A model generated the notes under the pieces. The model was not told where the DNA came from. It saw only the letters and a list, made by a program, of their open reading frames with translations, and searched no databases. A DNA stretch of 64,000 nt from Annona cherimola (taxonomy: Eukaryota > Streptophyta > Magnoliopsida > Magnoliales > Annonaceae). Below, piece by piece: positions 35,200-48,951 of this stretch. The stretch is from NCBI GenBank assembly GCA_030490835.1, contig CM059972.1, positions 5,424,264-5,488,263 on the forward strand, written 5' to 3'. The first letter of the stretch is position 1. Each line of letters begins with the position of its first letter. The position numbers and the translations under genes are program-made.

Positions 35200-35690
35200 A
35201 TTTTCATACCAAATTTTGCACGAGTCACCACCAGTTTCATACTACTCAATCCATTTATTCCTATCTTGATGATTAAAATCTGCTCCTTATATTATATTTA
35301 TCATTATTTATTCAATTAAGAAACCAAATTCTATCGAAATTGAAGATGCGCATGGCCACATTTGCTTAAAAATATATTTATTTTATAAATAATGAAAAAC
35401 ACTTACATTCATTCACAAATACGTTTTTTTATAATAACAATACAAAATTGTGTGTGTATAGTAATGATATGTTAGACAATTTAAATGTTAAAAATATAAC
35501 TTAAAAATTAATATTTAGTATCAAATCATTTTATTATGTTGATTTTATGCATTCATAAATGGAGACCATAATACTAGACGAATTATAAAATTTTCATTAC
35601 AATATAAATAATGCAAAACACGATAGATAAAAATGAATTTTTCTACCAAAAATTAAAGTGAAAAAAATGAACAATACTAGATAGGGTTTA
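35200..35690. mobile_element. Decayed foldback element, subfamily B
   Basis: Internal segments match other B copies: GATGATTAAAATCTGCTCC-like left arm, ATGCGCATGGCCACATTTG, and TTTTATTATGTTGATTTTATG. The ends are eroded. 34927-35199 and 35691-36851 show no gene; a (TAA)n microsatellite lies at 36262-36285. Confidence 0.5.
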
Positions 35691-36261
35691 GAAAGACACA
35701 AGATCATTGAATGGCACGGGATGAGATCTCCTCTTCCTCAGACATTTTTTTCAATTTTTGATATAACCTTTTTATTTCCAGTACACATCATTATATTTTT
35801 ATCCCATTTCTCCATCCTATCAAAACTCCTTGTATCCTTGTGAACAGGCTAATTTTTAAAACTAAAAAGATAGACATAAACGCAATTTTATCATGTCCTT
35901 TTCTTGATTTTCAAAAATATTTATAAATATAAAAACACAAAATTTAGGATAAAAAACTGATTTAAGTGAAACCTACATATCTATGAAAGAAATGAAAACA
36001 AAACATATTTTTTGTCGGTCTGTATACCGGTTAGATTCGCTATCCAAACGAAATAACACGTAATTACGATCAAAGATACAAATGTAGTTAAATCCCAAAA
36101 AGAAAAAAAAAGAGAGATACAAATGTAGTTAAAAGTTGCGCCAGGGACCCCAACTCATCGAGGAGAAAATAATGTAGTTATTATAATAGTTAAATACGAA
36201 ATCAAATAAAAATTACAGCAAAAACTAACTTTTGTTGTCTCTACAAGTGCACTGCCTCACC

Positions 36262-36285
36262 AAATAATAATAATAATAATAATAA
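36262..36285. repeat. (TAA)n microsatellite
   Basis: Eight consecutive AAT/TAA units. Located downstream of the ERGIC3 stop codon. Confidence 0.9.
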
Positions 36286-36851
36286 ATGTCAGGTGTTGCT
36301 TACGGTGGGCGCTTATATTGTCCGGAAAGTGAAGGCAATGGCAATTATTGGCTGGGACACTGGACACGAACAACATCTAAACCTACAACAACAGTAGCCA
36401 TAACATACAGTAGTGCAGCAGAATGCCAGGCCCAAATATGATCTTGACTGAACTTTTAGATAATTTCTTTTAAAAAAATGCAGAAGAAAAACAGACTAAT
36501 TTTTCCTTCGACTCTTTAAAAAATGGCCCTTGATTTTAAGGGACACTGCTATAAGCCTACCATTCTGAACCAACAGATGAACCCTAATCTAACTACAGAT
36601 ATTACCACGCAAAAAATAATACACAAATTGGAAAAGGGGCAACAGATGTTGGGACACACTAAAATGATATGCGAGGAATGCTTGTTTTCAACGGCCCAGC
36701 AAGGACAATCCATTTCTTCGGCATTTTCACCAATGCCTCATCAATCACCTAAGCCCTTCTTCCTCTGGCCGAAATTGCAAAATTTTCTTTTGACATGATC
36801 CTGCTGAAAACACATGAACCCACCCAGCTTCGGTAGAGCTTCCAACTATGT

Positions 36852-39800
36852 TTACCTGTACTTCCCAATCTCCATTTTCTTCTTGATCGCACGCTGACCA
36901 TGGTAGATGAATGCATCGACAATCCCTGACACTGTGAACACACCTGATACAGCCACCAAGTAAGAAATTGTGAAGGAAAGCCAGAAGCAAAGTAGGCAAT
37001 AAATGATGATGATTATTATTATTATTATATATAAGGAGTAGGCAATAAAGGGATATTCCCTTTTTTTCTTCCCAAATTATATGGCCTACATAATTTTTTT
37101 TTACTAAGACAAAATTTGGGAACTTCACTGGATAATCAAAGTTTGATGGTTAAGCACATTTTATTCATCATGGTTGACGAGAAACAAAGCATTTCCCCAT
37201 TATCATTCCAACAAATATTTCTTCACATATATTGTCATGAATATTTTTTTGATAGGATATTGCCATGAATATTTGATAGCAGCAGATGTTTACCTTGTTC
37301 AGATGAAATTTGAACTGGTTGAATTCATTTAAACTGAACCACCAGTTCAACAAGTTCAGTCATCAAATATTGAAATGACCATTAAATGTGTCAGGGTACT
37401 AATGGACATTCTAGGAAAATTTGCAAATTAGTCAAACTAGTAGAGATGCCTACAATTAGGGGTGTTAACGGATTAGGTAGGACAGGTTGGAGCCTAATCC
37501 TAATCCTAACCCATTTAAAATATCTTAACCCTAATCCGTTTATCAACCCATTTAAAAAACCTCAACCCTAACCCATTTACAACCCATTTAATAAATGGAT
37601 TGGTGAGTTGTTACCGGGTTGTATAGCAAATAACCTAAAAGCCTAAACTCTAGTAAATGATGATCTCGCAGGGAGAGACGAGAGGGTGTTTTCGGCGTAG
37701 GGAAAATGAAAATAGGGCAGTAACAGAAAAATGGAATTAGGGCAACAGGGGAAAAATGAAAATTAGGTGACTTGAAGAAGACTTAGAAAGGGAAAATAAC
37801 CAAGAGGTTTACATGTATATATATAAAACTTTAATGAGTTAAGCGAGTTAAATGGGTTGAACGAATTAAACGGGTTAAATGAATTACTAAACGGGTTGAC
37901 GAGTTACAAAATCTCAACCCTAATCCATTTATTTATTTAAATAGTTAAATTGATTGGCGGATCATAACCCATTTATTCAAAAATTCCAACCCAAACCCAT
38001 TTATAAACGGGTTGGACGAGCGGATTGACGGGTTGACCATGACCATTAACATCCCTACCTAAAATATAGGAGTACCTTTGCAAGCATATTTGTAAAAATC
38101 CCAAAAAGATACCTTGGAACTATATTGGAGGAAAATTCGCAAAATAGACCCTACGACGATGCATAATTATCAAGGGGTTCCGCTTCTATATAACCTGGTT
38201 ATCTAGAAATGGAGTCATGTAACCCCTTTAATTTTTAAGACTTTGATCCTTGATGGAAAATCCAATCCATTCATTGTATTCAACATCATTTGTTTATCTA
38301 AAAAACCAAGTTTCATCCCGATTAAGTATGTTTATGAGCCATATTTGTTGAAAAATATATATTCATGTGTAAATTATGAAAAATGCATAGATCCGTTTTA
38401 CACATGTATTAAATATAATAATACTACATAGAATCATTTATCTACATAAAAATGATATTTTAGACGGTTTATATGTTGAAAATATAACTTTAAAATTGAT
38501 ATTTAATGTTAAACCATTTTAAATGTTGATTTTCAATGAGGACCATGCACAATGATATTAGACAAATAAAAGAGTTTCCAAAATACTATAAATGGTCACC
38601 GCCTGGATGCCCAGGTGGTGGACACCCCAATGTGCGTGCATGAGGTCCGAGGTTCGAATAATCCTCGGACCTAGGTGACGCTTGCCTTTCAAAAAAAAAA
38701 AAAGGCATTATAAATGATGATAAATACAATAGATGAAGTGGATTTTCTATCAACCGTCAAAATATTAAAAATGGAGGCGGTTAAATAGAAAAAAGGGTTT
38801 CATAAAAGCGGGACCTATTATCAAGTAGCACCTGTTTTGGGTATTTGCACATTAGACAATTAAGGGTCTTAATTAAGTAATATTCAATATCTTGAGTAAA
38901 TAGATCATAACAAGCAAGATGACTGGTTAGAATCTTGTCAAAATATTATAGTTTGAAAATAAAAAGGGCCTATCTTGTACCAGCATTGAATAAATTCCCC
39001 ATACTAATTTATTTCTACAAATAGAATGAAGGACCCTCTTGTAGCAGTGCAGGCATTATGCCAAGTAGAAAAAGTGATTTTTTTCTGACAGGAATTTTAG
39101 TTTTCTTATGCTTCTGAATATTAGAACAAAAGCATCACAAATAACTGAAACATTATAAATTCCCCTTTTGGCTAACTATCTCGTCATCGTCATCATTAGC
39201 TATTTCCACTGAAGTAGGGTGAGCTGCATGGATTCTGCTATGCCATTTTTAGCTAACTATGTGAGTTAGCCAAAAAGGTGATAATACATTTCAAAACAAA
39301 ATCCAAGTGAGAGATAGTACCTCCCACTATTGCACAAATATTTGTCAAGAAATGCAAAAGTGATACATTTTCCTCTGTAAAATCCACCTGCAATATTAAT
39401 ATTCAAATCAGCAATGTTTATATATACAGATTCTTCATGGATAAAATTCATATTTATCATTAAAAGTGAGATTAACAAGACAATGAAATAAGTAGTTAAA
39501 CTAACAGCAGAAGAGAATGATGGGATTTAGCAAAGACTACAGTTTGGTAAACAAGACACTGACTTGGAACAAGAATGGAGAAATAAGGAAATATTTTCCA
39601 TTTTCAGCGTTTGATTCTCTTAGCATCATACTGCAGCTATAAACCCATTATTAAATCATTAAAAATGTTCAGTTATTCTGCCTGATCTGGTGAGCCCAAC
39701 TAGGTTTTGTGTAGGGTTTGGACCAGACTACTGGGAAATAGAATGGGACACTAATAATAAAAATAGATTTAGCCCAAGCAGGGTTTGTATGAGGACACAC

Positions 39801-42800
39801 CCCCCACATCCAAGTTTTAAAGCATTACACTTATCATGGCTAGATATCATACAGAACCATTGACTAAACAAGTATTCATGAGAATCAAATGCAAAAGGCT
39901 CCTTTCTAATCTACGCACCTTGATTGGAGAGAAATCATAAAAGAAGAAAACTCCTGGAAGGGGCTGTGGGTAACCTTCTGCAGGTCTGAAGTGTTCAGTT
40001 ACAGAGAACTGCAAGAAGGATACAATTGGAATCTTGCTGGCAAAGTCCTGAGAAGGTGAACTTAAGTTTCCTAAAGCAATTTTTCCTGCATACCTGGTTG
40101 GATTGTATCTTGCGGCCTCGAATGTCAGTGTAAATTGTTGGGACCACCTGAGAAAAAAAAAGATGATAATACTGATTATAGTGCCAACAGATCAGATCAA
40201 TCACTAATATGATTGCCCTATGTGACATTCAGAAGTGGCAAGGAAAAGGAAAAAGGTTTCACACACACATACGAGAGAGAGAGAGGCCAGAGGAAATGAA
40301 TGTTTTTAAAAAATATGAAATGAAGACCATGCTCAAGACCCTTCTAGATTCAGATATGCATGGGCTAGCACGTCCATGTAATTTGAATGAAGCAATCAGC
40401 TCACAGTGTGTTATTATGATCAGGCCTATTTTATAAGGACTCCTAAATATGGATATCAAAATCAAATATAAAATGTTATAAAGATAACTCGGAGGAAAGA
40501 TCTCTGGACTTCGACATTGTTTCGACTCCTTTGCCAAGTTGATGTGGAACTATCCATGGAGATTTCAGATGGTATATGCTTTTCTCATAGGCAAGGTGCT
40601 TTCAGGCCCATTTGATGAGGTGGACTTCAGGAAACAGATATTTGAAATCAAATATAAAATGCTTTCTAAGAAAGAATGATCTCTGGGCTTCAACATTGTT
40701 TCCATTCTTTTGCCAAGTTAATATCCATCAAGATTTACGATAGAAAACGTTTTTCTCATGTACAGGATGATATCTAAAAATCATGAAGTCACAAATTTCA
40801 TAGAACGATTTCATTCCCCCATCTCCCCCCGAGGAAAAGCCTTCGAAATGGAAACCAATTCCATGCTTGCTTCTTTCCCATGAGAAAGGTTGATTGGCAT
40901 GGAAATGTTTTCTTTCTTTCTTTTTATTTTTTTTTTCCCTGATAATTCTGCAGCCCAAAAAAGTTCATAACCAGTAATCATAAATACTTCAAATCCAATA
41001 GGCAAAAAGCTTTGAAGAATGAGGCCTCCAACAAATCGTTAGGATTCTATATTTGATGAACGGGCAAGAAATTTTGAGAGACATCTGACAGCCATTGAAA
41101 TTTGTCCAGTCCAAAGTCCAGACAACTGTGCACAGCCAAAAGAAGCATCACCATCAAGATTTGCTTTCATGTTTTACTCATTCTTTTTCTTTTTGCATCC
41201 CCCTTTCTTCACAGATTTCTGAAGACAGATTTGATCACATCCATGTAAACAACCAAAAAAAGAAAAGAAAAAGTTATACTTTCACATGGCACAAGGATGT
41301 GCAATATTGCCTTAAAATATTCAATGTGCAGATAGTAGATATTGTTAGGAAACATAAAACACTTGTCTATTGCCTTAAAATATTCAGTGTGCAGATAGTA
41401 GATATTGTTAGGAAACATAACACACTTGTCTATATCAAAGAATAGTTAGGGGTACATTTCAGAATATCGATATGCTATCATGATGAGATAGAGAGGAACT
41501 CATGCAGAAAAAGCCTTTTTAGTGTAGATTTCCTGTTCCTACACATGCTCATCACCAATAAATTATCTACAAATAAATTATCTATTGTAGATCAAATCCT
41601 TCAGCCTCCATGGTGCGGATCTAGGAGGGTCAATGTTGATCTTCTCTATCAAATGCTAAGTAAATTAGTTGTTAACACAGCTGTAACCTGCTTTATGGAA
41701 ACAAGTTTTCACAGCTGAAAGAAACACATTCGAAAATAGGCTGAATGCCTACCTTAATGAAATACTGATACATCCCAGATAAGGATCCTTGCTGGGTCCA
41801 TTGCACCCTGAGATTTACCGAAGTGGAAGCACATAAGAAACACAGCTACTAGATCCTTGATGTTGGCAACGCTAAAATCCAACTTACCCATCAAGTGGAT
41901 TAATCACACCAGGAAACTCTTTTCCAAAGGATAGCTTATTTATCTTATGACTAATCTGAAAAAAAATAAAAGAGACGATAGCACAGGTATGTCAAAATAA
42001 TCATCAAGGAAAAGTTTTATAGGTCTAAGGAGGAGACAGTGTCATTGTTGCAGATCAGCAACCAGCTTCTCCACAGCTTAGAAAGTAGAGTATCAACCTA
42101 TCCGAATATCTTTTATGCATTGGGCAAGTGATGAGAAAAGGATACATGCTTAATTCATTCATCCACCACCAACCCACAGAGAACAAGAGTAGAATAGGCA
42201 AATTAACTCTTCCAATTGAACCATGGTATTTCCTCATTCTACAAAGCTCCAAAGTATAATGCTGATCAAAGAATTATAAACGTCTTGCTTTCCATTTCAC
42301 TCAGGGAAAGAAAAAGAGAGAAATGGATTGTCATCTTGGACTAATACTCACGTTGAAGTTCTCATTTGGAAGTACAAGCAAATCACCCAAAAAGATGTTT
42401 GATTGATGAAAGCTCTTCCCAGGAGCAAAATGAAAATTGCCAGCCACTTTGTTGACTTCTACAAATCCATGAATGTTGCAGCCTTCACCTTCTTCCTCTT
42501 TAATCTTTTGAACAAAACCCTCTCTCTTGCACTGAAATGAAATTCAAAACTACTGTTAACAATAAAAATGGCCCACCCACCAACAAAAAGTAAAAAAGAA
42601 ACTGGTGCAAGACTATATCATGCTCGAAGTTTCAATTACTGTGGCAGTGGGCTGTTGACAGCAGACGGACAGTCCTTTAACTGCCTCTCTGATCAAAAGA
42701 TATAACATGTTATGCATTGTCACATTCCAAGAGGACAAGCAAAAAGCATGACTACTAAGTGCAAAAGATCAAGGTGGAGTTCAATGAAAGTAGACATTAA

Positions 42801-45800
42801 GGCTATTAATAAACCTGATCAATTAAATCTGGATTTGTCAGACCCCATCCTTTCTTCCGGTAAGCTTCACGGACGTCTTCACATGAGTTACAGCAATCAT
42901 CATCTGACTGAAAAGAAAAAGAAGTATAACATTAGACACATTATAATTGGACAGATATAGCCTTGGTATGGTGATCATGGCAGAGAGTGCTGAACAGAAA
43001 AGGTTAGAAAGATATATTGCACATAACTATTTGTCAGTCGAATTGAAAAGTTTTAGATCGGCCAACACTCAGTATTTGAGGGCCATAAATAATGTGCAAT
43101 AACTACTGTAAAAGCTGCTCTTCATAATGAAAATGAAAATAAAACCAGATGGAAGCATTAGTGATCAGATACAAGTTAAGTTGTTCCCAAAGAATGCATT
43201 GCTTTTGAAGCTTTGTGTCACAACAGGTTCATGCAAAAGTCATCTTCCAGCTAGGTGCCAGACATTGTCAGACCACTCATCAACCACATTAACATAAGTG
43301 TCAAAATTGATATGCGGATGACTTCTAATCCTTTTGTCCCAGTAGCACAGAAATGAACATCGGTTTGCCCAAAGTTTCAGGTGCCATAAGATTACACATT
43401 CATTAGATGGTTTACATATTATGGTAAAGCAAACATAACACTCAGTCACATGCATATATTCTGAAAAGACTATTCAACATATTTATAGTAATAAAACATT
43501 AGTTTCCTACAGCCAGTAACAAATACACCACTATATTATACTTTTTCTGAAAAAATAATGATATGAGGATGACTTCTAATCCTTCTGTGCCAGTAGCACA
43601 GAAATGAACATCAGTCTGCCCAAAGTTTCAGGTGCCATAAGATTACATATTCATTAGATGGTTTACATATCATGGTAAAGCAAACATAACAGTCAGTCAC
43701 ATGCACATTTTCTGAAAAAGACGATTCAACATATTTAAGAGTAATAAAACATTAGTTTCCTACAGTCGGTAACAAATACACCACTATATTATACTTTCTT
43801 TCTGAAAAAATTGATCTGATTTTAAGCTTTATTATTGGAAAAAAATCAACCAATTGATCAAGGCTTAGATGAAAATAAGCATCATTCCCAGCATAATCTT
43901 GCAACTTCATTCACCATTTGAAATTATGCCATGGCAACACGGAAAAAAGATTTGATTTTTTTTTTTGCATTAATATTTCCTTCTGTTTATATATTGCAAT
44001 ACCATTTTACAAATGAGGAACTGATCTTCACTTAATCACTTTCCAGTTTCATTATATTTATCATACATACAACGCATAAATTAAAAATAAGTTAATCACT
44101 TTCCAGTTTCATTATATTTATCATACATACAATGCATAAGTTAAAAATAATCTCTATGATGTCTCTGTAACTGAAAAGACGTATCAACAAATTTGAATGG
44201 TCCACGTCCAACGCTTTAACAAATATAACAACAACTGTTGATATTATGATTGATAATGCACACTGGTCTTTCTCTTACATCGTCTTGTGTTTCTGAATGC
44301 TGGGTAATGAAACAGAAGCAACAGTTCTTACTCACAAGCAAATTTATAAAATGCAATCCAACAGAAGGACAAAAACCTAGACATACCACTTCTGCACCAT
44401 AACAAGAGCCACAGTACTTCTCATTTTGTTCAAGCCTGCCACCATGTCTCTGCAAAGGCCGGTCAATCTGGGAAAGAGTAATATAAAGTGCATAAGGAAT
44501 AATGCAAAGGACAAAGTTTAATTGGGTGCTCAATGTTTTGGCAGCAAGGTAAAACAAACGAAGGTGTAGTTGCGTGTTGAACTATTTTATAGGCCAAAGA
44601 AAATGCAGCAAAGGATTAATTAAATTAGATTGAAAAATAAAAAGGAAACCAACACGATAAATAACTGTAGCTAGGCATTAACTAAATTAAATTGAAAAAT
44701 AAAAAGGAAACAAAGATGATAAATAACTGTAGCTTCGTATTAGACATTGTGGGTCCAGGGAACCAGCCAACCAGATACAGGAGTAACACAATATGGCCAG
44801 GCCAATGATCATGAAATGCTGTTCAAATCCATGACCTATCCAAGCTGACCTCAAATTTCCCCCAATTGAGAAATACTAATCCATCCATGGCTCAAGTCAG
44901 CCACATATGAGCAGTAGAGAAAAAAGAACATAACCAAGAAGATGGATTGACCAAGTGTAGAGAATGAAAACAAAAACATGATATTGGACCTAACAGATCA
45001 GAATATATTAAACTAAATGACCCCATACAACAAGCAGAAAAGATTGATCAATCAATGTAATGCAGGCCCATGCTAGTCAGTGCATGCCAGTCCAATATTG
45101 TGTATCAATCAATGGAAGAGCATGTACTGTTACCAAACTAAGGTAGTAAGGAACATTACAAACCTTTGGAGCACCAATTCCGTCAGTTCTTGACTCAATA
45201 ACATTCCCAAGGTGGTCTATTCTTTTCTTTATTATATCATGCCTCTGCACGAAATTAAAAGGAATCTATTATAAACTGCTGCTATTTGATAAATTCATTT
45301 GCATAAACAAATTATTAGAGTAGTGAATAGATAGAAAGTTTTGGGAAACTTGAATATAAAAATTTAGAAAATGATATCAGCAGAATATAGGAATGACAAT
45401 GTCAATTATGTGAATAAAGACAAAATAGTAGGCTTTATCTTAGTGAGCCCACCTATGTTATAGGATATGGGATAGACTATTTTAGTATAGGATGAAATAT
45501 AAGAATTAATCTAGCATTTTTTAAAAGCCATGTTCTTCAAGATATTAAAAATCCGCAACATTTAGTCTCAAAACAGGCTCCATATTGTATAATTTGAATT
45601 TTGGAAAGAATTCGCTAGGAAAGAGTTAAGTTGACAAAAATGTGAGCCATGCAAACAATGAAAGGGCTAACTGTTGTTAGGATGAAAGCCAATAATCCTA
45701 CTTAAAAAGAGAGTAACCCAGATCATCAGAGTGTGAATCCTCTAATGTAGGGAAGGGATCTAACCTTCCTCAAAATGAACTACTAAGGGCAGGATTCACA

Positions 45801-48328
45801 AAAATGCATTAGTCTATCAGGAACCCAGTAGGCTGAACCTACCGTATAGGACAATGGCTGAGCTATTCGTATGTAAAATTCAATAATAATCATAATAATC
45901 TAACATGATCTTAGATGCTTGCAACACAGTTTTGATGCGGAATAGGCTTAATAAGGATGGTTAGATGCTAAATCACATAAACAAGGGTATCAAGGATTCC
46001 TAAATCCTTTGAACAAACCATGTATAACTATTTTAATCACAAAGAAAATTTAAAGAAAATCATTGTAGACAAATTGATGACATACGATATCATAATGCTG
46101 TTCTCCACTGATGTCCATCGCATCGACACTAAGAAGCGAACATGCAACATTTGGAAAAGTCACATCAAACTGCACAACAAACAAAAAAAGGAAGTATCCA
46201 GCATCATTTTAGAATAATCGCAAGGTCAAAAACAAAGTTTAACAAGAAATTAAATAAAAACTTGTTCAAAAAGGAAAAAATTTTTTAAGTCGGAGTGTCT
46301 GGAATCCTTCTTTGAATGCACAGAATTGTTAAACCTTTCAAGATACACAGCGAACAAAATTAAGCCGTTTTCGTTGTTTCATTCATTATTTGGAAGAAAA
46401 GAAACAGAGTTATGTGTAGAGATAGCATTGGATTTAATTGCACATTTGACTTCCACTTTTGATATCGTAGGGTCCCATTAATTGAGTCTTTCTGTGATTA
46501 CATTTTAATTTTCATTACATTTTTCCCAATGATAAAAATTTTGGAGTTCAAAGTAAGTCATAAAATAAAAAAGCCTCTGTAGAACTTGTATCAATTACCC
46601 ACAGCAGTTTTTCTGTAATGCAGCTTCCAGTATGAAGGTAAGCTCTTCCTTCAGAAGGATGAATATTTTAGCATCGTAGTCTGCACCCATGAAGCTCCAT
46701 AACAAGATGGAATATTTAGGTCCAACCAGAATTTCACCATAAAGATTTCTCAATGGTGGCAATTACAGGGGAAATTAGTGGTTGAAAATAGCTCCATGAC
46801 TTGCACATTCATCAAGAAAGGCATAACTTGACTGTGTTAAGGTAGTTGGGTAGTAAATGTTGGGAGCTCTTTCCTCAACTAGAGGTTATTATGATGGAAA
46901 AAAAGAGGTAGCTCAAAACGAAGGTTCGAACAAATAAAATAAATTTAAAAGTAGACGTTAATGATTTTGACTGATTCATTATCAATTGGTTCTATCATGT
47001 ATGACTTGATTATTAATATTAAAAGCTGTCTAATTTGTTGGAGTCCAATCACATGCCCTGTTAATATGTAAACCACCTGAGTTCAACATGCTTGCTTTTT
47101 GCCAAAATATCTGAAAGGAAATGAGGAAAAACAGGCTACACACATTCATTACCAGAAGGAATAAATATACAAACATTTATATGAAGAGTTTCTCCCCTCG
47201 AAGTATCTACAGTTAATTTGGTCTCTGTAGCTGCATTAAGATACAGTCCTGTGGTGATAAAAAAAAAAAAAAAAAAGGGTCAACATCCTTATCATAAACA
47301 TCTGCATGCTGGGATATTGGACACTCAATCAGCATCAGGAAAGAGATAACAGTATATTTTTTTATTACTCATGAAGCACTTGTTAAAAAAAAACCTAATG
47401 AAGCTTTCCATTAATTAAGAAAACACTGGACTAACTTCACCACAACATGGTCTTTCTCATCAGGGAAAGAACTAGGGTGCTCAGGGTTAAAGTGGCATTT
47501 CAAATTGCACGCCATCCTTGGATTATTCAACATCAGTTGGTCCAGATAGCTCACCCGTGTTTAGGTCTTCAAGACTAAATTTCCCTATGGCTTGGAAGTC
47601 CAATTAGTCGATTACAATTCTCCTGTCTATAACACAGCACCATCTCTTTGCACAATAGATCTGCAATCGCTTTGGGACTGTCCTATAATGTCCTTTATCA
47701 CCTGCCCACGATCTTTTAACTCTCTTCTAACAGGTTTAGCTCCTAGCCTCCACCACATTGGTCCAAATGATCAATGCCTACATCCGCTCATCTTATACCT
47801 ATCCATGTCCGCAACCTACGTTGTGTCACCGTTCATTCATTTGCACATCCACAGCAGCAAGCCATTTCATTTACGGATCTAGATAATTTTTTAATTGAAA
47901 AAAAAATCACAAAAACTATATACAATGACATGGATAGAATGCTCCGAACGTAAGACACCAAATTTTAAGAAACACATCGTTAACAAAAAACAGACATAAT
48001 CATACAAACAACCACTTACAGTGCCCTACAGAACTAACAACCCGAAGTAAACAAATGCACTTAACCAAAAATCAAGATCGAAAGACGTAAGTTGCTTAAA
48101 TTCCCAAAAATGCAATCTTCAGAAATCCACTAAGCATAATTCCTGCGAAATTGAACCTCACGAATTGTCGAGATCGAGAGAAAGCTTACTGAATTCGGAG
48201 ATGAAGAGAAAAAGCATGACGATCGAGGAGATGATTGTGATGAGGCCTCCAGAGAGGGTTCTGCTATAGAAATCCTCATTGATCTTGGGATATGCGTCGA
48301 GATTCCGAAGCTTGTTCAGAATCTCCAT
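36852..48328 (-). CDS. ERGIC3: ERGIC3/ERV46-like ER-Golgi cargo receptor, complete, 385 aa
   Basis: A membrane protein of the Erv41/Erv46 family, which cycles between ER and Golgi in COPII/COPI vesicles and binds lumenal cargo. Exons: 48328-48190, 47248-47175, 46169-46086, 45244-45164, 44467-44387, 42907-42815, 42531-42352, 41955-41888, 41807-41753, 40147-40094, 40008-39919, 39387-39321, 36943-36852. All are GT-AG and sum to 1158 nt including TAA. The N-terminus MEILNKLRNLDAYPKINEDF is followed by a membrane segment at about residues 29-46. The lumenal part has a CxxC (C145/C148) and a CCxxC (C158, C159, C162). A second membrane segment lies at about 343-369, followed by a short Lys-rich cytosolic tail ending GKYR. 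Length matches plant homologues (about 386). ATG at 48328 was chosen over the in-frame ATG at 48358 because conserved sequence starts there. The last intron (36944-39320) is largely transposon sequence. Confidence 0.95.
37457..38057. mobile_element. hAT-type element, family H1, 601-bp deletion derivative, in the last ERGIC3 intron
   Basis: TAGGGGTGTTAACGG and CCATTAACATCCCTA ends. The 8-bp flanks CCTACAAT and CCTAAAAT (37449-37456, 38058-38065) match at 7 positions. It lies in the opposite orientation to 33512-34918 and keeps mainly the hexamer-rich ends. Confidence 0.8.
38175..38824. mobile_element. Foldback element, subfamily B, split by a SINE, in the last ERGIC3 intron
   Basis: The left end GGTTCCGCTTCTATATAACC is answered at the right by CATAAAAGCGGGACC. 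The interior has the B hallmark CAAGTTTCATCCCGATTAAG and TTTAGACGGTTTATATGTTG. The copy is interrupted at 38595-38706 by a short retroelement. Confidence 0.75.
38595..38706 (+). mobile_element. tRNA-type SINE
   Basis: About 112 bp. The A-box-like TGGATGCCCAGGTGG (38604-38618) and B-box GGTTCGAATAATCC (38651-38664) have near tRNA spacing. It ends with a 13-A tail at 38691-38703. Flanks ACTATAAATG (38585-38594) and ATTATAAATG (38707-38716) match 9 of 10. Removing it restores continuity of the host foldback element. Confidence 0.7.
40450..40775. repeat. Diverged two-copy duplication in an ERGIC3 intron
   Basis: AAATCAAATATAAAATG followed by GATCTCTGG.CTTC.ACATTG and TTTGCCAAGTT occurs at about 40455-40595 and 40645-40770, in direct order with many differences. 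Confidence 0.6.
41304..41436. repeat. Tandem duplication, about 66 bp unit, in an ERGIC3 intron
   Basis: ATTGCCTTAAAATATTCA, through GTGCAGATAGTAGATATTG, to ACACTTGTCTAT, twice in direct order with only a few mismatches, so it is recent. Confidence 0.9.
43310..43812. repeat. Tandem duplication, about 252 bp unit, in an ERGIC3 intron
   Basis: Copies at 43310-43561 and 43562-43812. Both contain GATGACTTCTAATCCTT, AGGTGCCATAAGATTAC, and AACAAATACACCACTATATT. They differ by scattered substitutions and one-base indels. Confidence 0.9.
44035..44154. repeat. Tandem duplication, 60 bp unit, in an ERGIC3 intron
   Basis: AATCACTTTCCAGTTTCATT then ATATTTATCATACATACAA, occurring twice with two or three differences. 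Confidence 0.9.
44612..44742. repeat. Tandem duplication, about 66 bp unit, in an ERGIC3 intron
   Basis: TTAAATTAGATTGAAAAATA then AAAAGGAAACCAACACGAT and AAATAACTGTAGCT, repeated once with small changes. Confidence 0.85.
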
Positions 48329-48951
48329 CTGTCTGCCTCCCCAGTCAAAGAACACCACGAGGAAGCCCTAGATTTCAGCGAATTGCTGGAAATGGCCAAA
48401 TCGCGAAAAATCTAGGGTTTGTTCAGGTCTGACATTCCCAGACCACTTTCCGTTGAAGACAACGAAAGCAAGAGACTCGTCTTGCGTTCGTCGCTTTCTC
48501 CTTCTATTTCAGAACAGAGGGGCAGTTTAGTGAAAGTCACCTCGTCGGGACGGACGGATGCCGCTTGCTGATGACCCGCCCCCGCGCGCTTGTGTTTTTC
48601 TTCTGCCAACTCGTCTAAATGAGTGATGACTAAAAAAAGCGTCCTGATTCTCTCTCATGAAGGAAAAAAAAAAATTTGTTTCAAACACACGAGATTCTTG
48701 GACTGAATTTATATTTAAAATAAAAATATAATAATGTATGTTAAGAATAAAGTAAAATTTTATTAGAGATTGAAAAAATTATCTTATAAATTGAAAAGTC
48801 ATCTTAGAAACAGAGATGCGCATTCAATTCAAGAATTTCATATGGCTTGAACCACGCCTCATATGGTTAAATGCATTTTTTTCAAAAAAAATTATGTATT
48901 TTTCATAAACTACTAGTTTATATATATTTAATCTACGGACCCGCTTTTATG

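Noticed and set aside
37457..38057. Telomere-like CCTAA / AACCC repeats
   Set aside because: The motifs are irregular hexamers within hAT ends with an 8-bp target duplication, not TTTAGGG arrays.
47592..47882. 96-codon plus-strand frame
   Set aside because: It lies antisense within the first intron of ERGIC3, shows no family motifs, and has no splice or promoter support.
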